NCBI GenBank assembly: GCA_029785235.1
Contig: JAFMAA010000026.1
Location: 1 to 12,513, forward strand
Source of the DNA: Nitrososphaerota archaeon
GTDB taxonomy: Archaea > Thermoproteota > Nitrososphaeria > Nitrososphaerales > UBA183
Reading direction: 5' to 3'
DNA: 12,513 nt
Numbering within the stretch: position 1 is the stretch's first letter; each line of letters begins with the position of its first letter. The notes under the pieces were generated by a model. That model ran no database searches. It was not told the origin of the DNA and worked only from the letters and a program-made list of their open reading frames with translations. The translations under genes and the position numbers were made by a program. Of the stretch, positions 1-6,704 are shown piece by piece.

Positions 1-2226
1 AGTTCGAACGTCTGCGAGCATCCCCTTCTCGAGCTCTCCCATCAGCTCCTTGGCCGATACCAGAGACAGCCCAATCATGGTCGTCCTCCCTCTCACCCCC
101 TTTCCAGAGAGCTGCGTCTCGATGATACCTTTCCTCGACAGCTCGTTGACGTCGCTCCATACCTGGGTATGGTGGTACGCAGTCACATTCCTCCCCTCGC
201 AGAGGGCAGAATAGCTCTTCTCCACTTCCCCTATGGTGACATAGGTCGAGGCCTCCTTCTTCAGGAGCGAAGAGATGGCCATGAGCAACAATTTCTGGTG
301 GGTGGTCAGGTAAGATAGCTCCTCTTTTCTCAGCTGCGGCGGGAGCGAAGCCTTGGCAGACCTCACGTACTCAGGCAGCACGCGGGGGGACCCGGAGTCG
401 TCAGCCAGCTTTCCCGCGCGCCAGAGCAGATCCAGCGCGTATCTGGCATCCCCGTAGGTCCCTGCTATGTCTGCAGCCAACTGGATGATGTCATCGTCAA
501 CGGAACCGTCGCTGAAGGCCTCGCTGCGCGAGTTCAAGATGTCAGCGAGCTGCTCCGACGGGTAGCTGTCGAGGGCAATCTCGTTCCATTGGAGGGAGCT
601 CAACGTGCTCAGGTCCACCTTCTTGAGGTAGTCCGTCGTCTTCGATATGAGCAGCGATGAGAGGACCTGGGCCCCTGGTGACATCTCCCTCAGCCTGGTT
701 ATGGTGTAGAGCGATGCAGGATCAGACAGCACGAGCGAGTCCACTTCGTCGAAGGCCATGACTAGGTGCATCCTGTTGTTCCTCAGCTCGTCGACCAGCG
801 CGGCGAGGAGCTCCTCGAAGCTGTAGCCTCTGGTGGGGTAGTTCTGCCCCAACGACTTCAACGCCTTCACCATGATGGCCTGGAGGGTTCTGTCTATCCT
901 GCAGTTGACGTGTACGGCCTTGACCAAGTTCCCATGGAGTGCGGCTTTCCTCGGGAGCGACTCGAGCAGCAGCTTCTTCGCCAGCATGGTTTTCCCTGAA
1001 TTATGAGTTATGGTGAAATCATCCAGAAGATACCGCTGGTCTGAGTCGACTCTGAAACCGAAGTACTCCTCCTCCCCTAGAGGTTTGAGGGTGAATCCGG
1101 TCCTCAAGACAGACTTGTGTTTCCGTTGCTCGGCCTGTCTCCTCTGGACTCTGGTAGGGATTCTAGAGAGGTCGCCCGAGATTCCAACTCTGTAGTACAG
1201 TCCTTCGCGCCCAGGCCGACCGTGGGAATGCTTCTCTCTGACATAGGCATAGAACCCAAGACTTCTAGACACGAACGCGACGTCCTCGGCAAGCGTTTTC
1301 GACTTTGTGATGAAGTCGAAATACCCCCTCGCCAGTCGGCCATCTATGTCGAGCAACCCAGCCAGTACCCCTAAACGCGTTTCTCTCGAGCCAAATTTGT
1401 ACTGGAGTGGAATGAACTCCGAATCGGGTGTTACGTTGAGCCTTAGTGCTACCAAACCTCTGGCGGTCGTATCCGTCAGCGTTTGCCCGCCTGTTCGTTC
1501 CACGGCCAACGTGTATTGCCGTGCATTGCCCACTGGATGCTGTAGCACTGATTGCGCATGCATTTCCGACTGTGCCCTTGTGGTGGCTGCTATCTTTTGA
1601 TCAGAAGCAACACCGATGCTGCCATATGTGCTTGCTCCATCTCCTAAGTATACGCCAAAAAGATGCGGGTCAATCGGCCCTTCTGGGATCTTAGGGAAAT
1701 CAACCCCTGTTCTAACCAGCTTGTAGACCGCCTTAGGGCCGACGAGTCGTTTCGGAAGCTCCAGCAACTCGCTTATCGGGATGTCTTTGATGACCCCTTC
1801 GGGGTCTTCGGACTGCTTGCACGAGCTCTTCTTCGGGCGGGTTTGTATCACTGTGAGTATATGATTTTCTGAGACCACGAATGGCTTCCCCTGTGTGGGC
1901 CGCACCTCGACCATCTTCCCAAAACCGCGTATTGTTTCTAGGACACGCCTAGGAGTGCTATCTGGGCCCATCAACAAGTCTCCTTGAACCACATCTTCGA
2001 CGCGCTTCATTGAACCGTCGAACATCAAAACGAGTTGCCCCTTTCTGTGACAGCCCACGGGCCCGGTTATCATGACTGTCTGGCTGGCCTTGGAGGCGTT
2101 CTGCGCGACCCCCTGAAAGTAGAGTTCGAGCTTCTTTAGCTGCGCTTCACGGTGAGGTATCTGGTGCGGGAGGTACTCCTGCAGGAGAATGGCTTCGTCT
2201 CTGAAGACCGAACGCGGGAGCGTCAT
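1..2226 (-). CDS. cdc6: Orc1/Cdc6 replication initiator, split by an intein in Walker A; 3' end cut by window edge
   Basis: This is an AAA+ origin-recognition and helicase-loading ATPase. The reading frame is open from ATG 2226 to the window edge with no stop, 742 codons, of which 351 (1000-2052) are an intein. The joined exteins give 391 residues, close to the usual full length, so little is missing. Spliced protein: N-terminal LPHQIPHREAQ segment typical of archaeal Orc1/Cdc6, Walker A GPVG|SGKT at about 55-62 (bar marks the intein), Walker B FDEVDSL with D142-E143, a sensor-2 motif GDARYALDLL, then a C-terminal winged helix from about 287 with the GKGVRGRT wing. A stop lies in frame shortly upstream of ATG 2226, and a TATA box lies about 30 bases upstream, which supports this start. 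The MDR gene is divergent. Family assignment is firm; which Orc1/Cdc6 paralogue it is cannot be told. Confidence 0.93.
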   Translation of the reverse strand, partial: MTLPRSVFRDEAILLQEYLPHQIPHREAQLKKLELYFQGVAQNASKASQTVMITGPVGCHRKGQLVLMFDGSMKRVEDVVQGDLLMGPDSTPRRVLETIRGFGKMVEVRPTQGKPFVVSENHILTVIQTRPKKSSCKQSEDPEGVIKDIPISELLELPKRLVGPKAVYKLVRTGVDFPKIPEGPIDPHLFGVYLGDGASTYGSIGVASDQKIAATTRAQSEMHAQSVLQHPVGNARQYTLAVERTGGQTLTDTTARGLVALRLNVTPDSEFIPLQYKFGSRETRLGVLAGLLDIDGRLARGYFDFITKSKTLAEDVAFVSRSLGFYAYVREKHSHGRPGREGLYYRVGISGDLSRIPTRVQRRQAEQRKHKSVLRTGFTLKPLGEEEYFGFRVDSDQRYLLDDFTITHNSGKTMLAKKLLLESLPRKAALHGNLVKAVHVNCRIDRTLQAIMVKALKSLGQNYPTRGYSFEELLAALVDELRNNRMHLVMAFDEVDSLVLSDPASLYTITRLREMSPGAQVLSSLLISKTTDYLKKVDLSTLSSLQWNEIALDSYPSEQLADILNSRSEAFSDGSVDDDIIQLAADIAGTYGDARYALDLLWRAGKLADDSGSPRVLPEYVRSAKASLPPQLRKEELSYLTTHQKLLLMAISSLLKKEASTYVTIGEVEKSYSALCEGRNVTAYHHTQVWSDVNELSRKGIIETQLSGKGVRGRTTMIGLSLVSAKELMGELEKGMLADVRT
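1000..2052 (-). mobile_element. Intein with LAGLIDADG homing endonuclease in the Orc1/Cdc6 P-loop
   Basis: The intein is 351 codons in frame with both exteins, inserted between Gly58 and Ser59 of the host. It starts with Cys1 (TGT, 2052-2050) and ends His350-Asn351 (AAT, 1002-1000), followed by Ser+1: class 1 chemistry. Block A has FDGSMKRVEDVVQGD; block B is VSENHILTV with Ser61 and His64; block F/G is FGFRVDSDQRYLLDDF then TITHN. Two endonuclease motifs are present, LFGVYLGDG (Asp138) and LAGLLDIDG (Asp237), about 100 residues apart, with a block H-like LAEDVAFVSRSLGF after them. Both catalytic acids are kept, so homing may still be active. Hand counts on sampled 60-base rows give about 52% GC here against about 62% in the extein, which fits later acquisition. 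The block F position that is usually His is Gln. Confidence 0.93.
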
Positions 2227-2252
2227 GGGAGTTGCGAGATTCCCCCAATTTC

Positions 2253-2260
2253 TCTTATAA
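2253..2260 (-). promoter_or_regulatory. TATA box of the Orc1/Cdc6 gene
   Basis: The minus strand reads TTATAAGA, centred about 30 bases upstream of ATG 2226. With the archaeal TATA-to-start distance of about 25-27 bases, transcription would begin 2-4 bases before the ATG, so the mRNA would be almost leaderless. Confidence 0.6.
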
Positions 2261-2324
2261 CCTTAGTTATGCGTTCAATGGAACGAAAGATAGAGGGCTC
2301 GCCGAAAGTGTTCTGGCAAAGCGG

Positions 2325-2330
2325 AAATAA
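2325..2330 (+). promoter_or_regulatory. Probable TATA box of the MDR gene
   Basis: AAATAA is centred about 24 bases upstream of TTG 2352. No comparable element precedes the alternative GTG at 2331, so the spacing favours TTG 2352 as start. The match is weak on sequence alone. Confidence 0.35.
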
Positions 2331-2351
2331 GTGCGAAAGGTAGCCAGGGCG

Positions 2352-3380
2352 TTGAAGGCAGTCAGGTTCCACAGCCATGGCGGCCCCGAGGTGCTGAAGT
2401 ATGAAGACGCCCCCGACCCGTCCCCGAGCGCGGACGAGGCGCTGGTGAGGGTGAAGGCGTGCGCACTGAACCATCTGGACATTTGGGCAAGGAATGGGCT
2501 GCCAAATGTCATAATCCCACTGCCACACATCTCCGGGAGCGACATAGCAGGGGTCGTGGAACGGGTCCCTGCCGAAGAGAAGGAGTTTGCGGCTGGAGAC
2601 GAGGTCATAGTCAACCCGGGGATTGGGTGCGGGCGCTGCGACAGGTGCCTTTCTGGAAAGGACGACCAGTGCAGGGACTACACCATAATCGGATACGGCG
2701 TGGACGGAGGGTACGCCGAGCTGGTGAAGGTCAGGAGGACTCACCTGATCAGGAAGCCGGAACAGATGTCTTTCGAAGAGGCCGCTTCGTTCCCTTTGGT
2801 GTTCGAGACCGCATACCATATGCTGGTGACAAAGGCAAGGGTGACCCCCCGAGACACCGTCCTCATCCTCGGCGCCAACTCAGGGGTGGGCTCGGCGGCG
2901 GTCGAGGTGGCAAAGCTCTTTGGAGCGAAGGTCATCGCCACAGCGGGGGACCAGGAGAAGGCGGAGAGGGCGCGCGCCCTCGGCGCCGACGAGGTGATAG
3001 AACACTACTCCCAAGACGTCCTGACCGAGACCCGGCGGATTACAGGCAAGAGAGGGGTCGACGTGGTGATCGAGCATGTTGGGAGGTCGACCTGGCAGGG
3101 GAGCGTGAAGGCGCTAGCGAAGGGGGGGAGACTGGTCACATGCGGTGCGACCACGGGGGCAGAGGTGACCACTGACCTCAGGTTCGTTTACAACAAGGAG
3201 CTGACCATCTACGGGAGCTTCATGGCGGGGATGGGAGAGCTGTTGGAGGTGGTAGACCTGTTCAAGGCCGGGAGGCTGAAGACTGTGGTGGACTCGGTGT
3301 ACCCCCTCGTCGAGGCGAGCGCCGCCCAGTCCCGGATGGAGTCGAGCAGGCACTTCGGGAAGATAGTCCTGAAGGTCTAG
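2352..3380 (+). CDS. MDR-superfamily oxidoreductase (zinc alcohol dehydrogenase / quinone reductase-like)
   Basis: This is a medium-chain dehydrogenase/reductase, NAD(P)H dependent, substrate unknown. From TTG 2352 (342 aa) the protein begins with the family's usual KAVRFHSHGGPEVLKYED; GTG 2331 would add seven residues unlike the family. The GroES-like half holds ACALNHLD (Cys37) and a structural-zinc set of four cysteines, GCGRCDRC then Cys107 (93, 96, 99, 107). The Rossmann half holds LGANSGVG for cofactor binding. The catalytic-zinc histidine motif GHE is replaced by GSD (62-64) and the second-shell region reads CALNHLD, so the catalytic metal site looks degraded while the structural one is intact. 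Its stop overlaps the convergent OsmC-like gene by four bases. Family is firm; the substrate cannot be read from sequence. Confidence 0.9.
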   Translation: MKAVRFHSHGGPEVLKYEDAPDPSPSADEALVRVKACALNHLDIWARNGLPNVIIPLPHISGSDIAGVVERVPAEEKEFAAGDEVIVNPGIGCGRCDRCLSGKDDQCRDYTIIGYGVDGGYAELVKVRRTHLIRKPEQMSFEEAASFPLVFETAYHMLVTKARVTPRDTVLILGANSGVGSAAVEVAKLFGAKVIATAGDQEKAERARALGADEVIEHYSQDVLTETRRITGKRGVDVVIEHVGRSTWQGSVKALAKGGRLVTCGATTGAEVTTDLRFVYNKELTIYGSFMAGMGELLEVVDLFKAGRLKTVVDSVYPLVEASAAQSRMESSRHFGKIVLKV

Positions 3381-3799
3381 GCGACTATCTCATACGAGTG
3401 GGTAATCTTCGCGGTGGGCTGGATTGTCGCACCCACGCTGCAGAACTTCTCCGTGCTGTCTCTGATGGCTTCCTCCACGTAGCGCTTCTCAAGGTCTGCG
3501 CCAGACAGGAGGTACCTGATGTGTATAGACGTCCAAGGCTTTGGGAGACCGTGCTCAGGCCGCTCCCCCGAGACTAGAATCCTTAACGAGGCCAGTTTCT
3601 GTTTTCGTTTCTTGAGGATTGCCACTATGTCCATCCCTGTGCAGGCGCCGAGAGAGGCGAGGAGGGCGGTCATCGGACCGATGCCTTTCTGCTTATCTTG
3701 CATCGCGTCGAAGACTACCGTGTGCCCAGCGGCGTCAGAGCCTAGGAAGACGTTGTCCCCGTTCCAGTCGACCTCCGCTTGCCATTCTCTGTCACTCAA
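3377..3799 (-). CDS. OsmC/Ohr-family protein
   Basis: This 140-residue protein has the size and pattern of the OsmC family, whose members reduce organic hydroperoxides through a two-cysteine centre, or act as related thiol-dependent proteins. Cys53 in SLGACTGMD, at the start of the central helix, and Cys120 in EKFCSVGATI are the two expected reactive cysteines. The GIGPMTALLASLGAC run before Cys53 is the typical family signature. The start is TTG 3799, which lies eight bases inside the end of the upstream gene, so translation is probably coupled to it and the two form one operon. Its TAG stop shares the palindrome CTAG with the stop of the convergent MDR gene. Confidence in the family is high; the oxidant or substrate is not known. 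Confidence 0.88.
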   Translation of the reverse strand: MSDREWQAEVDWNGDNVFLGSDAAGHTVVFDAMQDKQKGIGPMTALLASLGACTGMDIVAILKKRKQKLASLRILVSGERPEHGLPKPWTSIHIRYLLSGADLEKRYVEEAIRDSTEKFCSVGATIQPTAKITHSYEIVA

Positions 3800-4355
3800 T
3801 TTCTACCACCACAGGCTTCGACGTCGACTTGACTGCACCCTTCTCTATGAAGCTCCTCCTCCCCCATCGCACCCATACCTCGGCGAAGAGCCCGTGGTGC
3901 CCTGGCCCAAGTGACGAAGCGGGGAATCTGAACTCCTTCTCAAAGTCGAACATCTTGGATCTTGCGTCCTCCACATTTCTGGGTATCTTGGGGGGACCGC
4001 CGTCTTCGGGCATGATCATCGCCCAGATGCGATAAGGCAGGTCCGGGTCACGGCTCCAATAGAAGCTCGCCCTCCGCACTTCTTTCTTGACCTCATCGAG
4101 CTTCCGCGGGCGGATCCCCCTCCTCGCACCCAGGGCAAGCCTGATGGTGAGGGGCATCCTCTTGTCGAAGTCTTCCCAGGCGACCGTCCAAACGTCTGGG
4201 TGGAAAGCTTCCCTCAGCCCCCCGACAACCCTATAGGCAACGTTGACTTTCACAGTGTCCTCTGAGGCGTAGTTCTTTTTGTCGGTGACCAGACTGATGC
4301 GGTCAATCACGGTGGGGGGCCAATCGTAATCCCCGCGTCTGTCCTTCAGAGACAA
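3792..4355 (-). CDS. Unrecognised 187-aa protein, probably beta-rich, upstream of OsmC gene
   Basis: I do not recognise this family. The protein is cytoplasmic by appearance: no signal peptide, no membrane segment, no cysteine. It is rich in Trp, Arg and charged residues, and the alternating hydrophobic pattern (VKVNVAYRVVGG near the N-terminus; GLFAEVWVRWGRRSF and STSKPVVVEIE near the end) suggests an immunoglobulin-like beta sandwich with a charged helical insert (KLDEVKKEVRRA). The chosen start, TTG 4355, lies about 30 bases downstream of a good TATA box, so it would be leaderless; no ATG fits better. The end overlaps the OsmC-like start by eight bases. The context implies expression together with a peroxide or thiol protein, but gives no function. 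Confidence 0.75.
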   Translation of the reverse strand: MSLKDRRGDYDWPPTVIDRISLVTDKKNYASEDTVKVNVAYRVVGGLREAFHPDVWTVAWEDFDKRMPLTIRLALGARRGIRPRKLDEVKKEVRRASFYWSRDPDLPYRIWAMIMPEDGGPPKIPRNVEDARSKMFDFEKEFRFPASSLGPGHHGLFAEVWVRWGRRSFIEKGAVKSTSKPVVVEIE

Positions 4356-4380
4356 CGGGGAGAGGCGGGCTCTGCAGGCG

Positions 4381-4388
4381 GTTTAAAG
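4381..4388 (-). promoter_or_regulatory. TATA box of the 187-aa gene / OsmC operon
   Basis: The minus strand reads CTTTAAAC in the 42-base gap after the ACT-V4R gene, centred about 30 bases before TTG 4355. It indicates that the two-gene unit has its own promoter and is not only read through from the ACT-V4R gene. Confidence 0.55.
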
Positions 4389-4397
4389 TTTGACGGG

Positions 4398-5234
4398 TTA
4401 TTCAGAGTCGGCGTTCGGAACATTTCGCAGAAGGCGAGGGGCGACCGACTCCGAAAGCGCCACCCTGAACGAGCAGACTTCGTCCTCCTCAGTCAGGCAT
4501 TGGGCCTCGTTCACCTCGAAGGTCCGGCCGAAAGTCCCCGACATGAGCCCCCGAAGGTGCGCCCTGAAGAACGTGCTCCCCCTGTGTAAATTCTGCTTCG
4601 AGTTCGACTCGCATTCGAAAAGTTCCTTCGTGTTCACCACTATAGGGAAGCCTGAAGTCTTGCCTCGTTCTATCGATACGTCGGCGTAGCCTAGAGCAGA
4701 ATAAATCCCGATTAGCTCGTCGAGTTGGTCGAACACGAACTTCGCCCCGAAGTCTTCAGCAATCTCCTCTTCCGAGTGCCGTCCCATTGCCTCCGCCATC
4801 TGGTCTATTATGGTCGCCGATCCTGTCCCGAACACGGTCCACAGTCTGTTCAGCATTTCGTTCAGCGCCTCGGCTCTCATGACTATTCCCTTCCTGCCGG
4901 CCCACGGCACGGGAAAATGCTGTTTGTCCACCATGAACCCGTCCTCCGCTGCGATGGCGTCAACAGATTCAATGAAATCCACGGACTGCAGCGGCTTCTT
5001 CAGGCCCGAGAGCCCCTCTTCAGCGTCAGTGATGTCAGCGAAGAAACTCAGGGTCGCTGTATTCGACCGCCCCGGCGCGGTGAAAAAGCCTGTAAGGACG
5101 TTTACGCCGCAGTCACTGACAGCCTGGCTGCACCATGCGAGGGCTCCCCTCTCGTTTCTGATCCTGATGACTATCTCAGCCAACCTACGACCTGGAGCAT
5201 ATTCCCATATCTCTATGGTCTTCGGATAATGCAT
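4398..5234 (-). CDS. ACT domain + V4R domain protein, probable small-molecule sensor
   Basis: The protein has 278 residues. The N-terminal part (about 15-95) has the beta-alpha-beta pattern of an ACT regulatory domain (RLAEIVIRIRNERGALAWCS, then NVLTGFFTA). The C-terminal part (about 115-265) is a V4R (4-vinyl reductase) domain: GRTFEVNEAQC, then EDEVCSF, with cysteines 208, 246 and 254 in the usual arrangement. V4R domains bind small hydrophobic ligands or support chlorophyll and benzoyl-pathway enzymes in other organisms; with ACT they are generally read as ligand-sensing modules. No DNA-binding domain is visible here, but the gene is divergent from a large winged-helix regulator, so a sensor-regulator pair is a reasonable inference. 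ATG 5234 lies about 27 bases from a TATA-like box. Confidence 0.85.
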   Translation of the reverse strand: MHYPKTIEIWEYAPGRRLAEIVIRIRNERGALAWCSQAVSDCGVNVLTGFFTAPGRSNTATLSFFADITDAEEGLSGLKKPLQSVDFIESVDAIAAEDGFMVDKQHFPVPWAGRKGIVMRAEALNEMLNRLWTVFGTGSATIIDQMAEAMGRHSEEEIAEDFGAKFVFDQLDELIGIYSALGYADVSIERGKTSGFPIVVNTKELFECESNSKQNLHRGSTFFRAHLRGLMSGTFGRTFEVNEAQCLTEEDEVCSFRVALSESVAPRLLRNVPNADSE

Positions 5235-5257
5235 AATCGCTTGGTCTAGCCTCTAGT

Positions 5258-5264
5258 GTATTTT
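5258..5264 (-). promoter_or_regulatory. TATA-like box of the ACT-V4R gene
   Basis: The minus strand reads AAAATAC, centred about 27 bases upstream of ATG 5234, in the 60-base divergent gap shared with the Lrp-like regulator. The two opposing promoters practically abut, so a protein bound to one would be expected to affect the other. Confidence 0.4.
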
Positions 5265-5272
5265 CTTAATAC
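5265..5272 (+). promoter_or_regulatory. TATA-like box of the tandem winged-helix regulator
   Basis: CTTAATAC is centred 26-27 bases before ATG 5295, which supports a leaderless start there. A second AT-rich element, TTTAAA at 5361-5366, could instead drive a shorter product from ATG 5409, which has a GGAAGAGG just before it. Confidence 0.4.
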
Positions 5273-5294
5273 ATGCTACCTTGCGCAGCGCCCG

Positions 5295-6551
5295 ATGGAA
5301 CAGGGCTATAGGCCCACCGGGGAGCGAGACATAAAGACCACGGATTTGGAATCTACACCGTTTAAATCCACTCGGGAAGCGCTGTCTTCAGGTACCCTGG
5401 AAGAGGATATGACGGCAATAGGACAGGAGATTGATAGCACAAACACGAGGACAGTGCAACTGGTGAAGCTCCTCTCTGTTCTCGGTCCCGATGTCCCGGA
5501 GATCTCGAGGAAGCTGGGGCAATTCAAGGAGTCCGTACGCTACAGGTACAAGGAGAAGATCGTCAACCGCGGCATAGCGGTCCAGGCGGCCGTCGACCAC
5601 GAAAAACTTGGGCTGAGGCGGATTATGGCCATAGCGGACGTGGCAGAGCCCTACAGAGGATATGCCCATGCTATCTTCACGGCCATGCACGAACTCTGTT
5701 ACGTCGTCGGCTTCGCGAAGACCTTGGTAGGCGGGGAGTACGTGATCAACTTCAGCATCCCTGAAGAGCACGTCCATGAAGTCCGCGACCTCTTCAGAGG
5801 ACTGGAGGAGAAGGGCATGTTCACTCGTCTTGAAGTCTACGAGTTCGACTGGTTCCGCACCGTCCCGATGAAGGCGGAGCACTACGACTTCGACACTGGA
5901 AGGTGGGACTTCGACTGGCAGGGGAGGGGCCCTGAAGACTTCCGAGCTGCAGCCGGCGTCCCTTCAGAGAGGGGCAGATTCGACGGCGTGGACCTCCTGA
6001 TAGTGAAGGAGTTACAGATAGACGCGAACAAGTCCCTCAAAGAGATCTCTGACAAGCTGAACGTGAACTACAAAAAGCTCGCTTGGCATTACTCCTCTCA
6101 CGTCATCGCCAGGAAGCTGGTATCAGGATACACGGTCAACTGGATGGGGACGAGGTATGACTATACCCTCGAGAAGGCTCTGCACAGAAGACACAGGTAT
6201 TTCGCCGTGGATCTCTTCGTCAAAGAACTCGGCGAACTTGAGACAATGACACTCAGACGCGAGCTCAACAGGCTGCCGTTCATTTGGGGGGAAGCCGGCG
6301 GCGGCAACTACTTCGCGGAGTTCGCATTCCCGGTCGACAACGTGGTAGAAGCACTTCAGTTCATCGGGAACGCCACCCGTGGGCTGAAAGATAGGACCAG
6401 CATTTACCCAATTGACCAATCAGAGGCCGCCCGCTTCACCATAGCTTATCAGTTGTATGACCCTACTAAGAAGCAGTGGAAACTCGACGGAGAGAACATG
6501 TTGTCGAAATTCGAACAGCTGATGGTCCAGATAAAGACAGGGGTCAGCTAG
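5295..6551 (+). CDS. Tandem winged-helix, Lrp/AsnC-like transcriptional regulator
   Basis: This is a predicted DNA-binding regulator of 418 residues, much longer than a simple Lrp protein (about 150). It has two winged helices: the first at about 48-92 (RTVQLVKLLSVLGPDVPEIS, then KESVRYRYKEKIVNRGIAVQ) and the second at about 228-285 (DGVDLLIVKELQIDANKSL, then EISDKLNVNYKKLAWHY). Each is followed by a mixed alpha/beta region like a degenerate ligand-binding half, so the protein looks like a duplicated HTH-plus-effector unit. I chose ATG 5295 because of TATA spacing; GTG 5256 would overlap the promoter, and ATG 5409 (380 aa) keeps both HTH domains and remains possible. The N-terminal 38 residues before ATG 5409 are polar and look disordered. 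It is divergent from the ACT-V4R gene, which it may control. Confidence 0.82.
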   Translation: MEQGYRPTGERDIKTTDLESTPFKSTREALSSGTLEEDMTAIGQEIDSTNTRTVQLVKLLSVLGPDVPEISRKLGQFKESVRYRYKEKIVNRGIAVQAAVDHEKLGLRRIMAIADVAEPYRGYAHAIFTAMHELCYVVGFAKTLVGGEYVINFSIPEEHVHEVRDLFRGLEEKGMFTRLEVYEFDWFRTVPMKAEHYDFDTGRWDFDWQGRGPEDFRAAAGVPSERGRFDGVDLLIVKELQIDANKSLKEISDKLNVNYKKLAWHYSSHVIARKLVSGYTVNWMGTRYDYTLEKALHRRHRYFAVDLFVKELGELETMTLRRELNRLPFIWGEAGGGNYFAEFAFPVDNVVEALQFIGNATRGLKDRTSIYPIDQSEAARFTIAYQLYDPTKKQWKLDGENMLSKFEQLMVQIKTGVS

Positions 6552-6566
6552 GAGCGCCTAGCTGAC
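6543..6566. repeat. Perfect 10-bp inverted repeat holding both stop codons of convergent genes
   Basis: The left arm GTCAGCTAGG (6543-6552) and right arm CCTAGCTGAC (6557-6566) are exact reverse complements around the tetraloop AGCG. The TAG of the Lrp-like gene (6549-6551) and the TAG of the 40-aa gene (6560-6558) sit in opposite arms, so both proteins end Val-Ser. It would form a hairpin in either transcript and may act as a bidirectional 3'-end structure; there is no T-run after it. Confidence 0.6.
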
Positions 6567-6680
6567 ACCGAAGCCGCCGATTACTTCGAGCGGCCCTACC
6601 TTGAGGCCCAACGACGCAAAAACAATGCTTGCGCCAGTCAGGGCAATCATCCCGTACCGGATTTTTTCGTCCAGTGTCAT
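6558..6680 (-). CDS. 40-aa single-span small membrane protein
   Basis: This short gene begins at ATG 6680 and ends at TAG 6560-6558, encoding 40 residues. It starts MTLDEKIRYG, with charged residues, followed by a hydrophobic helix MIALTGASIVFASLGL (about 11-26) and a short glycine-rich tail ending GGFGVS. The layout fits a small one-helix membrane protein. Support for it being real: a clear TATA box (CTTAAAAG) centred 28 bases before the ATG, giving a leaderless transcript, and an exact fit into the gap after the Lrp-like gene with its stop in the shared palindrome. No function can be assigned. A 109-codon frame on the same strand overlaps it but has a composition unlike a protein. Confidence 0.7.
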   Translation of the reverse strand: MTLDEKIRYGMIALTGASIVFASLGLKVGPLEVIGGFGVS

Positions 6681-6704
6681 GACGGCAGCCGTTACGCGCC
6701 CCGG

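Noticed and set aside
1104..1872. Several short open frames on both strands within the intein
   Set aside because: They are other-frame readings; the in-frame minus-strand translation has all the intein blocks, so no free-standing endonuclease gene is needed.
2267..2330. Possible replication origin (origin recognition boxes) beside Orc1/Cdc6
   Set aside because: Archaeal origins often lie next to this gene, but the 104-base gap shows only the two promoters, with no repeated ORB-like motif or AT-rich unwinding tract.
2223..2819. 198-codon open frame on the minus strand
   Set aside because: It lies antisense to the MDR gene and crosses both divergent promoters; the translation has no recognisable domain.
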